Assembly: GCF_032062135.1 (NCBI RefSeq)
Contig: NC_092861.1
Span: 124,407,907 to 124,471,906, forward strand
DNA length: 64,000 nt
Direction: 5' to 3'
DNA from: Pyxicephalus adspersus
Lineage: Eukaryota; Chordata; Amphibia; Anura; Pyxicephalidae
The position numbers and the translations under genes are program-made. The notes under the pieces are model-generated. The model saw only the letters and a program-made list of their open reading frames with translations, searched no databases and had not been told where the DNA came from. Positions 48,697-59,605 of this stretch are shown here, one piece after another. The stretch's first letter is position 1. Each line of letters opens with the position of its first letter.

Positions 48697-51022
48697 GCTA
48701 TTTTAGATGTAAGGTAAATGGGTGGGGGTTTACCGAACAGCCACAGAATCTCAACCAAGCTCGGCTGAATGGGAGTGATTGGGAACCATGCATTTTTTGC
48801 AGTAGGGATGCAATGTGATCCATGGATGCAACATGAGGGTTCTGTTGTTTTTTTCAAAGGAGATCTACACAGAATCAGACCACATGTCTAAAAGAAACCA
48901 TACAGTGTATATTCTGTATGTAAATATCAATATAGATGTTTTGTTTCACTATAGATAAATAGGTACCTGTATGTATATGTATGTTTTAGAAAGAAAAATA
49001 AACTGCTGTTTAAAAGAATGCAGCTAAAAGAAATATCTGAACTGTAAATCCCATTTGATCAGATAAAATTTGCAGATTTTTACTGTCACTTTATTCAAAG
49101 AATTTATTAATATAGTTTTTTCTTGCCTCCACTAAGATGTGAATGAATGCCAGTTTGGGATACAGAACTGCGATGCTAAGGCTCAGTGTGCCAATGAATT
49201 TGGCAGCTATTCTTGTCAGTGTATAAATGGGTATGAGGATCATCCTCCTGCAGGTCCAGGGACTGTATGCATCACTCCTCAGCCAGCAGGTACTGTCCTA
49301 TTTGTTTTGACAGTTATTACAAATGTATTTGGTCTTGAATCAGGCAATACAAATTTCCTAAAAGAAGACCTATGGATGTAGATGGAATTGTATGTAAAGA
49401 TCTTGGTTATAATTATAAATGACTGGGTGTGTTTTAAAGTATAACTAAATGCTTCTGTATGACAGCTATATTAAGTACCAAATCCATTTAGTGATGCACA
49501 AAGCCCCATTACCAAAATTGTCCTTAACCATACCCAGCTGAGAACTGAGCCAAATCCTCCTTCATTTGTGTCTCACACTCCCCCTCCCAGATACTTCAGC
49601 TCGCAATGGGAGGGGTTTCACCATCAGAGGCAATGCTGCCAATCCAGAAAACAGTGGGTAAGGCCAGGTGCTGATAACAATGCCACCTGCAACTTTTTGT
49701 TATCATACCACAGTAGTTTAGAAGCCACAGCATATATGATTTTTTGATTTGTGAGCAGTGTGGAATAATTGTAACATCATCAAGGAAGCCTGCACTAGGT
49801 GGACTTTTCTGGCAGGATTAACAGGTATTTATGAGAGCTTGCAGGAAGGAAGGGAGTGCTAAAAACATTGTAAGTGCGGTGCTCCAGTTTTTTCTTGTTA
49901 CCTTCCACACTTTGGAAATAGGGACATTTTGCAAAAATAATTGGTAAATGCAACCAATGAATTCAATGGTGAATATATATATATATATATGGAGAAAAAG
50001 TATATATCCAAAAAAGTGACTAAGTATCTGTTATCATTGCCTACAACCCCCTCTTTTAGGATCTGACCAGGTATAAACAGGTGCGGAATAGCTTCTGACC
50101 TTAACTCTGATCTAACAGCCCTGGAATAAACAATTTCAGGCCTGTAATAGGCTGTAAAAGGTTCTCGGGGATCTCTATAATTTGTCCCTTCATATATCAC
50201 TGCTGGACTTTGTTGGGGGAAGAAAACTGAATCAGTTTAGGTAGAAATATCCAAAGTTGTTATTTACTGTTATCTCACCTATCCTTAATCATTTAGGGTT
50301 GTCTGGTGATGTATGAATCCGAAAAGCAAGGATGTCAGCACATCTTTTGGTCAGTTGACCATCAGTTGACCATCTGTTTCAGGGGTGCAATGATCCCCTT
50401 TATGAAATCAACAAACAGAATATAGCAAATCTTTGAATCCCCTAAAAAGTTGGTTAGTATGGAGCCTCAGTGAAGGAATTTTCAAAGTACCATGAGTGCT
50501 AACATTAATGCTATTTGGATTATTTGGATTTGTATGGTGTGATTGTTGTTTTGCATGGCACACTCCTTATTATGTGAGGAGTTATTATGGGATTGTATAT
50601 GGAAGAATTGGGGTGAATGAAGAAATACATAGATACATGGATAAGCCAGGTTTGTGGTATTATTAACTGTTTGTATTTCTTTTATGTTAACAGAGATATT
50701 CTCCATATCGGATCATCTAGAAGTTCTTGTTGCCACCATTGGTGGTGTTGCTATCACTTTGCTGCTGGCTATTCTCCTTCTCTGTATAGTCCAGCTAAGA
50801 AGACGTAGCAAGGCCAACTTTATCCTGCCAGAGAGGTCCAGAGGAAATCCAGGGGGTCACTCTATGGGGACTTTAGGTGCTGCCCAGGGTGAATGTGGCC
50901 AAATGATTCCCAGCTTGACAAGGCACATGTCACCCCGACAAAGACAAGAACAGCACACCGCCAGAGACACCTCCAGCACCTTAGAGCTGACCAATATAAC
51001 ATTTGAACAAACTATATGCTAA
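38499..51022 (+). CDS. CUB-mucin-SEA-EGF single-pass membrane protein, nine exons
   Basis: The exons are 38499-38603, 39548-39587, 40646-43036, 44571-44618, 46421-46512, 46618-46682, 46975-47126, 49137-49289 and 50694-51022. All introns are GT-AG, and phases (0,1,1,1,0,2,1,1) agree, giving 3,375 bases and 1,124 residues. Order: signal peptide (1 to ~19); CUB domain (~63-177) with four cysteines at 63, 89, 114 and 138; Ser/Thr/Pro-rich mucin-like stalk (~185-845); SEA-like module (~862-964); six-cysteine EGF opening DVNEC (965-1009), a calcium-binding signature; membrane helix (~1026-1050); Arg-rich stop-transfer LRRRSK; 74-residue cytoplasmic tail. The layout suggests a surface adhesive or mucin-type receptor. 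The partner is unknown. The SEA-EGF pair recalls UMODL1, but no ZP or other UMODL1 domains are present. I do not recognise a named orthologue. No stop or frameshift breaks it. Confidence 0.85.
39548..39587 (+). CDS. Exon 2: short linker exon
   Basis: Forty bases encoding GIRAIEQENQAYV plus one base. The acceptor CCTCAAAG is weak and the donor is GTAAGA. Chosen because it links phase 0 to phase 1 as exons 1 and 3 require. Of all the exons this is the least certain. Confidence 0.6.
39677..40179. mobile_element. mariner/Tigger-like MITE in intron 2
   Basis: The inverted ends CAGGTAGTCCCCGAGTTA and TAACTCGGGGACTAGCTG are flanked by TA at 39675-39676 and 40180-40181. TA duplication and the CAGGTAGTCCCCG terminus fit Tc1/mariner-type MITEs. 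Noncoding. Confidence 0.8.
40646..43036 (+). CDS. Exon 3: CUB domain and mucin-like stalk
   Basis: A 2,391-base exon open throughout. The CUB part has the spaced cysteines of SCHL, WCNWTI, SCDDTYDDI and SCWNTP. The rest is dominated by Ser, Thr and Pro with sequons (NIT, NKT, NYS, NVT), and is suited to heavy O- and N-glycosylation. A second in-phase acceptor (TTCTTCAG) would start the exon at 40661 and drop five residues. The donor GTAAGT begins at 43037, phase 1. Confidence 0.9.
43854..43893. repeat. Collapsed sister of the palindrome
   Basis: The outer context GCACTGGAGGTTAA and TTAACCTCTAGTGC matches that surrounding 43994-44116, but here the two TTAA ends meet directly. The ~110-base hairpin interior is absent. 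Both copies follow GGGAATCCT text. Confidence 0.75.
43994..44116. repeat. 123-bp near-perfect palindrome in intron 3
   Basis: Arms of about 61 bases meet with no loop at 44054/44055. The innermost 24 bases (44043-44066, around GAGGAAAGCTTTCCTC) are exactly self-complementary. It extends outward through CCTCTAGTGCTC/GAGCGCTAGAGG to TTAAATGGG/CCCATTTAA. Confidence 0.9.
44571..44618 (+). CDS. Exon 4: 48-base juxtamodule linker
   Basis: The acceptor TTTGCTAG follows a strong pyrimidine tract. It encodes NISRNQTELLFPHYPG with two sequons. Phase 1 on both sides, so skipping it would keep the frame. Confidence 0.75.
44619..46420 (+). other. Intron 4
   Basis: AT-rich, with poly-T runs and a short TA repeat near 45520-45540. 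No further exon was found. A good-looking acceptor at 46337 leads to an early stop and was rejected. Confidence 0.5.
46421..46512 (+). CDS. Exon 5: start of the SEA-like module
   Basis: The acceptor TTTCAAAACAG completes codon GAT. It encodes DSLFKITAEIQHQH then VRLKEWQNELAEVART, an alternating amphipathic pattern. The donor GTAAAA begins at 46513, phase 0. Confidence 0.8.
46618..46682 (+). CDS. Exon 6: middle of the SEA-like module
   Basis: It follows TAATTTTTAAG and encodes ITEKMTYIPSDVIYLILKNI with a sequon NIT. The donor GTAAGT begins at 46683, phase 2. The intron before it is only 105 bases. Confidence 0.82.
46975..47126 (+). CDS. Exon 7: end of the SEA-like module
   Basis: The acceptor TTTACACAG completes ATG. 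The exon encodes TNPKNLTLTFWLHLRLGGKG and ends GATLVSLSVK. The GSVVV autocleavage motif typical of many SEA domains is not seen. The donor GTAATG begins at 47127, phase 1. Confidence 0.85.
47799..48529 (+). mobile_element. Full-length SINE split by a hAT MITE, in intron 7
   Basis: A tRNA-like head (GGGCAGCACAGTGGTTTAAA and GGTTCGAATCC, a good B box) is followed by GCATGGAGTTTGCATGTCC and TTTCCTCCCACATCCC. The element resumes after the MITE with AGATTGTGAGCCCCTTTGAG. It ends in GTACAGCGCTGTGTAATG and TAA-type repeats. Confidence 0.85.
47993..48365. mobile_element. hAT-like MITE nested in the SINE
   Basis: The ends are CAGGGGTGTCAAATTC and TTTGGACACCCCTG. Flanks CCTTAGAC (47985-47992) and CATTAGAC (48366-48373) match at 7 of 8 positions. 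Same family as 22492-22707. Confidence 0.88.
48530..49136 (+). other. Intron 7, 3' part
   Basis: AT-rich noncoding sequence leading to TTTCTTGCCTCCACTAAG, the acceptor for the EGF exon. Confidence 0.55.
48663..48692. repeat. (TA)n microsatellite
   Basis: About 15 TA units in intron 7. Confidence 0.95.
49137..49289 (+). CDS. Exon 8: calcium-binding EGF domain
   Basis: It opens DVNECQFGIQNC and contains six cysteines with EGF spacing plus the GSYSCQC core. The exon is symmetrical (phase 1-1), the usual unit of EGF exon shuffling. Confidence 0.92.
49290..50693 (+). other. Intron 8
   Basis: Noncoding, with a short TA repeat near 49974-49990. It ends TTTTATGTTAACAG. No additional EGF-like exon was seen. 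Confidence 0.5.
50694..51022 (+). CDS. Exon 9: transmembrane helix, cytoplasmic tail, stop
   Basis: It encodes a ~25-residue hydrophobic helix (VLVATIGGVAITLLLAILLL), then LRRRSK. The tail contains Arg/Gln-rich and Ser/Thr-rich stretches and ends ELTNITFEQTIC. No clear tyrosine signalling motif is present. The TAA stop is at 51020-51022. Confidence 0.9.
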
Positions 51023-51158
51023 TGATTTTGTATCCATCAACTAAAGGTGGAAATGGCTAAGTGATGCTTGTACAAAGTACATTAAAATAATGTTGGTATT
51101 GTTTACTTGTAGTACTTTATGGATGCATTTGTAGCTGTTTATTTAAAGCAAAAATTAA

Positions 51159-51164
51159 AATAAA
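51159..51164 (+). terminator. Polyadenylation signal of the CUB/mucin/EGF gene
   Basis: AATAAA 137 bases after the stop codon, the first one downstream, which would give a short 3'UTR. Confidence 0.6.
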
Positions 51165-51428
51165 GATGCAAGACTGTGATCAAAAATTTGTAAATGGTAC
51201 AGTGGAATAGAATTATCCCACACTGATAAACCTTTTCAAGGTAAAATTCAATATTTAGTATAATATAATTATATACAGATATTAATAAAAGTCAATCCAA
51301 TAACTTTTAAAGAAGTCACATTTATAGTTATGGATCAGCGGGTTGCATTCTCATGTTCGGTCCCTAGATGTCACTGTTTTACCTAATGTTAATGTCTCAG
51401 TCCATGGACAGATGTGCTCTATCTGACA

Positions 51429-52084
51429 CAGGGGGTGTCAATCAAATACACAGTGGGCCAAAATTTAAAAGTTTGACAAAGTTGTGGGACAACCTTGAAA
51501 TTTATTGACAAATTTGAGGAAGTTTTTTCTACTTATTAGATAAAAACCTTTTCATATGGAAACAAAATGGTTTTGCTCCACATTCAATCTGGAACAAGTT
51601 TATAATAGAGAAAGAGGCATAGGATTTTTTAAAATTTTATATAAGAAAAAAATCATATGCCCCTTTCTCTGCTTGTTGCCTTCTGGGTTAAATTTCATTG
51701 GTAACCCTTTTTGCACTGGCTAACAATAATAATAACAATATTCTTTTATGAAAATCCAACCATTCAAGTTCATGCCTTGGAGTAGCAAGGAAAAGTACAG
51801 ATGAGGGGGAGTGCTGGAAATGCCAGACTCAACTTCGTTGAAATTGCCCCGCTACCAAAATTCCCGGCATTACTTGTGTCTGTAAAACAGTCCAATGCGG
51901 GGCCACCCATAGGCAGAGAGCCCGCCAGTCTATAGACGACAGTGATGCCGGGAATTGTAGAAGCAGCGCTATTTCAATGAAGTGGGGGGCCAGCTGATGT
52001 TTATATTTAGGATTCCTTTGGGGTCCCAAAAAAAAGGATGCTGGGGGCCAGATTTGGCCCTGTGGCCAGAGTTTGACACCCCTA
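51429..52084. mobile_element. hAT-like MITE, long copy
   Basis: It starts CAGGGGGTGTCAATC and ends GAGTTTGACACCCCTA. Flanks ATCTGACA (51421-51428) and ATCTAACA (52085-52092) match at 7 of 8. At 656 bases it is the longest visible member of the 22492 family, so it may retain more of the parent element, but no transposase frame is seen. Confidence 0.85.
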
Positions 52085-52667
52085 ATCTAACAGCTGATAA
52101 ATTCCATTAATGTATCAAGTCTCAATAGGGTAAAAAATGATACAATATTATTAACACATATAAAAGTTAAGGCTAAGAGACCTAAAAGATTAAAATATTT
52201 ATTTTCATAATAGAAATGTGTTTAAAGGCGAGCATGGCAGAAAAACCCCTCCCTATTTATAATAAGAATGTACAGCACTTAGTATTTATTTTATTCAGTT
52301 ATATGCACTTTACAGAACTGGTCCACGTTAACCAGTTCCTGGATAGAATCTAAATTCCTCCGCATACATACAGAAATTCTGTTAGATGCATGATTGTCTG
52401 TATGATTGTGCTAGGGAATTTAGGTCTGGCTAGTAAAGGAATTCGCTCCATAAAGATAAGTTATGAGTTACATGTCTGCAGGCTGGATATATACATTGCA
52501 TCCTATTCCTCCATGCACTTCTCCCAGCCCTGGTCAGTCTTCCATCATGAGATTGAAGCACTGGCACTCTGTGTCTTTACACTGTCAGAGTGGGGTAATG
52601 TGGTGGCAGATCCTAAATGCTATTGTTAAAATCCTATTTTATTGTTATTTTATTGTTTATTTTTATT
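52085..52667. other. Noncoding DNA
   Basis: The final part (about 52480-52667) resembles a worn SINE body before the tail. No gene. Confidence 0.4.
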
Positions 52668-52713
52668 ATTTTATATAAATCCTGTTTATTATTATTAATA
52701 ATAATAATAATAA
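52668..52713 (+). mobile_element. SINE tail with (TAA)n
   Basis: TATATAAATCCTGTTTATTA followed by TAA repeats and TAG variants. Confidence 0.5.
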
Positions 52714-52953
52714 TAGTAGTAGTCTAATCCACTTCTGGATATGGTGAATGCCCCATCCCTGCTTGGTTTTGTGGTTCCTTCTTTTGGCTACTAGGACACT
52801 ACTGTGTACTAAACAATTCACCTTTTGTCATATTCAAAATGAGACCCCCTTGTCCTTTACATTGTACATAGAATTATAGAGTTCTTTTTATTAAGATTCC
52901 AAATGATGGTAGTCTAGCTTGGTTCTTACCCTTGTGTCTGCCTAAATAATATG

Positions 52954-53046
52954 CCCCCCCCCCCCCCCCTTTCCTTTTTCCCCCCCCCTCCCCCCCTTTT
53001 TTCCCCCCCCCCCCCCCCCCCTTCCTTCCCCCCTTTCCTTTTTCAG
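52954..53046. repeat. 93-nt pure pyrimidine tract
   Basis: Only C and T across 52954-53046, with several C runs of 6 to 19 bases. The complementary strand is therefore pure purine with repeated G runs. Confidence 0.95.
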
Positions 53047-53479
53047 ACTTTCTTCTGGCCACCAAGTGCTGCATCATACACACAGCTGTTCTGAGCTTTT
53101 GATAAAGTGATCAGTGCCATGAATACAGCTGTTATAGACTTCCCCGGATGTCAGAACTGCCAGCAGCTCCTTGCTGGTCTAAATGATCTGATTGTTTGTG
53201 TCACTGGGATTTATTTGTCAGCACATTGTGAATTCTTCCTCTGCTCCACAGACTGATCTTGATATCCATCATCTGGAACCATGAGGTTTTTAAATTACAT
53301 TTAAATATTAGTAACACGTGTCAATCTGCTTGACACCAAAATGTGTTTGCCAGAACATTACCCATTTTTTTGCCCTTTCACCTCCCTTTTACCCTATTAG
53401 GTACAAGAAACTACTTTTTACTGCCTGTGATACATTGTCCAGGCTTGTAAAAGTCATCCAGGGATAACTGTTGGGACAA

Positions 53480-53910
53480 ACTTAGACCAAGTCGGGGGAC
53501 AAACTTAAAATTTATGGAAAAAATTGAGGAAGTTTACTACTTCATTCAAAACTAACATAAACAAACCCCTCTGCACACACTTTAGGGTTGAAAAGACTAA
53601 TTTCTATCTATCTATGCAGCCTGTGTGTTGTTCATTCTCTCACATCACAAGTTTGTCTGACACTAAATATTACACTATGCAGTCTCTAATGGATTGAAAC
53701 AAACTCGATGCCCCCGGTAGTCAGGCACCATGTGATCATTGCCTAGGCTTTGTGTCACATGATGGGTGTTCAGGAATAATGTCTATGTATTGCATGTATT
53801 GAAAATGATGATGTGAGGTGGTAATGCGGGTGGGCCAGATGTAGTTCATTTTCAGAATTCTTTGGGGGGCCAAAAAAAAGGACCTTGAGGGCCAGAGTTT
53901 GACACCCCTG
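53480..53910. mobile_element. hAT-like MITE, left end decayed
   Basis: The right end GAGTTTGACACCCCTG is intact. The interior CAAACTTAAAATTTATGG and GAGGAAGTTTACTAC matches 51480-51530. The left terminus is not recognisable, so its start is approximate. Confidence 0.65.
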
Positions 53911-55796
53911 CCCTACAGTGCCTAGGCAGACCTTGGGTGTTAAGGTATCAGCATTATATATTGAAATCAATGTACACGTGGCGGAGTGAAAGAGAGAGGG
54001 GCTGACAATAATCGTTTTGTGATTTCAGTGTTATCAGTTCAAACAGGTGTTTGAAGATTTTAGATTCACATTGGATTTCTAATAAATCAACAGTTTTTTT
54101 TCTTACTTGAAAACTATTTTAAATAAACACAACAAAGAGAAATGTGCAGATAGTATAGAGATGTACTGAACATGTCACATGCTGTTGTATGCCAATACGA
54201 ATAAACTTGTCAGAGTTTGTACAGATCTTGAACTTTCCCTAAATGTCTCTAAGTATTCCTAAAACCAAAAGGCAAGCTTCTACACAAGTCCAATTTTTAG
54301 TTTTGTAGAATCAGAAAATATTGGTTATATATATTTATTTATTGCTATCTGCTATTTCTCTAAAGACCAAACAGGAAAGAGGAAATTTCTCCAAAGTGGA
54401 CAACATTTTCACCCCAGACATTTGTCCCTGTTGGTGGGAGTTCCACTCACCTATTTCTATGTATTACTTGTGTATCTTTTAAAATATATGATTTTTCATT
54501 CCAGTCTGCAGTTGGTAAACTGTAGTAGGCTAAAACTGTAAAAACAAAAAATCAAATATCCTTTTTTTGTAATATGCCTACTTTGAGGTGTTCTGTACAC
54601 TGCATATCCACAAAATGTCAGCAGGACTCTCATCTCCTGATTGTCTAGATTAGCTTGATGTTTTACCCAAATGTACTTTTATACTGAGCTAGAAGTCAAA
54701 TTTCAGGCAAGTCCTAAATAATAGTCTAATTTCTAGTGGGATTGCCTTTAGTGAAGAAACTGCAGTTTATGTCAATACAACATTTGGTTCAGGTACTTAC
54801 AACGAACATTGACCCTTCCTTTTAAAAGTCCATGTGAAACAAAACATTTGGAAAAAACCACAAGAATGTTTTATTTATATATTTTCTTTCTTCTACAACT
54901 GAAGTTACACCTTACAATCAACACTTGACTCTAAAAATGTAAAACCCATTCTAACATTGAATAGGCTTTACCACTGAACTTCTCCCTCTATACGTAACCG
55001 AGTCTCCCCATTCAGGGCAAAGGCAAAGGTTTGCTCCCTCACTTTTCTAATACTATACATAATCGTCTTACTTTGCTTCTATTGCAATTCTATGCCCAGT
55101 AATAGTGACAAATTGTACCATGCGGTTTCCTCCCTGTGACAATGCTGTCACATGAAAATTCCATAGCCGTGTATTATCGACTCCTGGATTAGGTGTAAAT
55201 TCTTTTCACTCTTAGCAGATAGAAGGTGCAGTAGGAGAGCAAATAAACAGTAAATAACTGTATGTTAAGGTCTGCATTATAGTAAACCTATTGCTCTCCA
55301 TAGGCTAAGTTTAAATTCACCGAAACCCCACAAATATGTCTAAAATTTGAATTTTATGCAATTCACATTTTCTGCGTCTCCCTCACCTATGCTAGTATTG
55401 GCGTATTGCATCCAGGCCCGTGCATTACCGTGCATTGCAATAAAACAGCCGACTCATTTACAAGAGCTAATAAAGCACCAGAATGTAGGTGAAAGAATAA
55501 AAAGTACATTTGGTGCTATTAAACAAATAGCCCTTTAACTAAGGCATGTTATATATAACAACACAATTCATAGGAATGGACTGGTGTAAATAGGCCTAAA
55601 ACTAACTGATAGATAAATTAAGGTAAAATAGGGCTCTAGGCAAGGAGCAGTTTTACCCCTCTCCCTTTCCCTTGACCCATTCCTTGTTTACTGCAGGATA
55701 ATGAAAGTAGGTATTTCTAGGCCTCCGGGAAATCTATCAGGTCCTAGGCCCCTGCAAAAATTACCTTGCGGATAATTTGTCTCTGCACTGATGTCC
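53911..55796. other. Noncoding DNA, nothing recognised
   Basis: No supported gene, terminus or tandem repeat. Confidence 0.4.
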
Positions 55797-56321
55797 TTAA
55801 AAAAGAACTAAACTGAAAAGTGCCTAAAAAAAAAAACACTCTTACCTTCAATTTCGCAGATCAGTCTGATCCATCCGAAGGTGTCTTGCATCGGGTCCCG
55901 CGTTGTCCTGGCATTCGTCCCCAAGCCAGCGCTCCAGGCGCCGCCATCTTCTCCTCTTCTTTCTAGTTCTTCCTAGGTCACTCAGGCGCGAGATCGGTTG
56001 ATGACGGTTGGAAAAAAAACTTGCTGATCTCACTGCACATGCCTGCGCATGAAAAGGCTCCTTTTTGCTCATGCCTGAGATGCTGGGGCATGTGCCAGAG
56101 CACCCAAGAGCCTCCCAGAATACGCGACGTAGGTATCCCAGGAGGCTTTACGCTCCCATTCATTCTCAATTGCCTTGGTGATCGAGAATAAGAGGGCGGT
56201 GCTGCACCCTTTTTTTTTAAAAAAAAAAAAAAAAAAGGGTGTTGCACCTAAAAAAAAGACCAGAATTTTTACGTACGTACTTTTATGTAAAGTGAAATTT
56301 CTGAGTTTAGGTACGCTTTAA
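55797..56321. mobile_element. TTAA-flanked MITE (Kolobok- or piggyBac-type)
   Basis: TTAA occurs at both edges (55797-55800 and 56318-56321). The inverted ends are imperfect: AGAACTAAACTGAAAAG against CTGAGTTTAGGTACGC. The interior is GC-rich with a hairpin at 56198-56248, whose arms GGTGCTGCACCC and GGGTGTTGCACC enclose a T/A run. Noncoding. Confidence 0.65.
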
Positions 56322-57706
56322 TGAATTCCTCTTATTAAAACACCCTTCCTTGAACTGTACTCACAGCTTTTACCAGAAAGATAACAATCCCATGCCAAAA
56401 TCCAAGACCTACAGTCATCCATAGCCCACACCTACTGATCAGGCAGGTCGGTGCCATTCTATGCTTCTATTTGGGTAGAAACAAATAAATTGCAAATCAA
56501 GGATTCATATTCTGCTGAGTATATGGGGAGTATAGGACGTGATCCCTCATGACTTCATTTATCTTCACAGACGAATCATTTAGAGTCATACTTGTCCTTG
56601 TTTGGCATCAATTCTCCTAAGTGCATAACATTAATCATACATTCTGTTCCCACAAAAAGGTTTTTCTTCCTCAGCTGCTGATTTCTAATGCTTTCTTTTC
56701 TCATTAATATCATTTCTGTGTTATCCTAGAGAAGCATGTCATCATTTTAAAATGTATTTACAGAGCAGTGAAAAGATTGATCATTGTGCTGGTGTGATCC
56801 ATCCATCTGTATTTATATACAGTTTATATAATGTTATATCTAATTGTAAATTACAATGTTTGAAGTATATTCAAAGCCAATTTTTATTTCCATTTGAGTA
56901 GAGTAGAAGAGGCGTCACATTTTTTGCTGTTTGTATCCCAGAGAGATTTCTCTTCCTGTCCTGCTGTTTTAATAAAAAGTGAGGATATCTTTCTAATGCA
57001 AGGGAAATCTCCTTTTAGGCAGCTGTCATAGGAACACACACTCCAATTAGAAGATTACTCCTCTGGTTCTGTTCAGGTGGTAACTACAAATTTTGGATTC
57101 ACCCATAACTTTTATTTTTAGTGGTGATCAGGACAATTACAGAGAATAAATCTGTCCATTAAGGACAAAGACAGCATTACAAACCTGACAGTGGTTCCAA
57201 CCCCTCACCGTTCCAAATCTAAAAAAGTTTTTAGTTATAATTTAATGTTTAAAACATAACTAGTTCCAAGAAAAGCCAACATGTAACAGATTTTCCAAAT
57301 GGACCTTACATAAATAGAAATCATTGCTGCCTACCAGGTGCATTGTGGGGGAGTGATGTCACAGGGATGAACATAGAGGCCACAGTGGCCCCAAGTCAGT
57401 CCAGCTGGGGGAGCCCACGTCAGTTCTGCACAAGGGCCCCATGTTGGCTGCATCAGCTACTGCTACGTTCTAATTGCCCTATGCTCTCCTCCTTCAATTT
57501 GCAGTTAAAATCATTCATAAAACTCTGCATCCCCCGATTCCCTTTTAACCAGTTATTTATTGTCATTGGTAAAGCTAAAATGCATAAACAGTCCAGCAGA
57601 AAGAAGTTTAAATAGGAAAAATGTAGCATAAAGGTGCAACTGTTTAGAAGCAGAGTGTGAACTTCCTAATGAATGGAGCATGCAATGTACTTTTGCTAAA
57701 GGCAAT
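56322..57706. other. Noncoding DNA, nothing recognised
   Basis: No supported gene. Open frames up to 90 codons lack context. Confidence 0.4.
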
Positions 57707-57930
57707 GGACCTGATTTATAAAAGATCTCCAAGGCTGGAGAGAATACACTTTCATCAGTAAAGCTGGGTGATCCAGCAAACCTGGAATAGATTTCTTTAA
57801 AGTCATTTGTTAATTGCTAGCAAATGTTTTGAATCCTGGACCAAATCCATTTCAGGATTGTTGGGTCACCTAGCTTCACTAATGAAAGTGTATTCTCTCC
57901 AGCCTTGGAAAGCTTTAATAAGTCAGGCCC
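57707..57930. mobile_element. Fold-back MITE, second copy
   Basis: GACCTGATTTATAAAAGATC and GCTTTAATAAGTCAGGCCC form the outer arms. GCTGGGTGATCCAGCAAACC and TTGTTGGGTCACCTAGCTTC form the inner ones. Same family and length as 27623-27845. Confidence 0.8.
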
Positions 57931-59563
57931 AATGACTCAACTGGAAACATTTTGAAGAAGAAGCTATGGGCCACTGGACAGGACTCATACTCACAGTATG
58001 TTCTTAGAGAAGAGATAGGAGATGCCTATTAAAGCAGAACTAACCCTATGTTATCAGGTGCATTCTTTATTGCAGAAGCAAGAAACTATTTTCTTCTGCA
58101 GTTAGATAAACTTACCTTGCCCATTTGCAATAATTTGTGTAATGTACACTGAGCTGTGCATGCACAGAATAATTGGCTCCTGATTGTATTCCCATGTGTA
58201 CAGCGCTACATAATATGTTGGCGCTATATCCTGTTTATTATTATTATTATTAATAATAATAATAATAATAATAATAATGTGAATTTTCATGTGTGAGAGT
58301 CATGCTATTCTGGCATAGTCAATCAACATGATTGAAGATCCTGAACCCAGAGGATGATCAGATGAGGATTTAAATAAAGAATTTCTAACAGGCAGGTAAG
58401 TTTGTTTGCAGCAGAGAATAATAATGAATATAGTGAATAAAAGGTAACTTCAAACCCTGCAAACTTCATCTGACCCCCATACTGTACCACCAAACCCCCT
58501 GCAACTAACAAGTTTCCATTTTCAAATTTAGTCTGGTCTTGTCAACGCATGCCTGTATTCCAGTTGCACTAACAATCTTAGATTTCTGCATAGAATAAAA
58601 GATGTTTACAACCATTTCCATTTTATGATGTTAGTTTCTTAATGGAAAATCCATCTCTGCAAACATAACCGTTACTTAGACCTTCCTGTCAGAGACGTAT
58701 TATAAATAATGATTCATTTAGAGGAAGAGCATTGCCATGTTAAAGTTTTATACATTTAAAAGCCTTGCTGTCTGCATTTCAATTAAAGGGCAAATGTTTT
58801 TAAATAAGACGTGTGATCTGCTGATTTCACTTTGTGTTTCGAAAGCCCAACAAAATCTTAACAGAGACAGAGGGAATGACATAGCAGATGAATTGCATTT
58901 TATTATGTTACATCCTCACAAGGGACATTTGAAAAAAAAAAATTATATTTAAAGTTCAATCCATCTATATTTTCGTTTCCGGTAAATACTGAGGAGAACA
59001 ATCCATCAACTAGGTGCTGTCAAATAACAAGCATTCTGGATCCTTTGGTATAGCCCGCTGGAATCAATATGATTGGAAGGGCACAGCTACAGCTGTATTG
59101 ATTATGAATTATTGACTTCAGTAAAGTGTAACAACAAATAAGGGAAGTTCCCTTGTAGGTAAAGGAAGAATAGGAAGTGTAACCACCCTTTACAATGTCC
59201 TAAATTGATCACCTTAGTCCCTAACTAAAAAGTAGCAAAAAACAAGGAACGTGGTAAAGGAACTTTTTAAGCTTTTTAACAAAATAAATTTACTATAAAA
59301 AAAAGTTTCCAAACATACCAGCCAAGTGTCCAACAGCCAGGAGCCCCTAATCATAAGGTCTTTAGGGGCAATTCATTCAGCTATGGCTTATGGCTATGGC
59401 ATATTGCTTGTTTAATATCATTACAGACTGCAGAAAGACATATTACTAATAAGCAGGAAGCGAGACACACAAATCTAATTAGCAAACATTATTGACTTTT
59501 GAACATATATAATTACAAGCTATAGAGGAAAACAAGGCTCTTAGAACATGAACACAGTTGATG

Positions 59564-59605
<42 letters not shown>

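Noticed and set aside
52874..53083. Gly/Lys-rich minus-strand frame
   Set aside because: Translation of the polypyrimidine tract.
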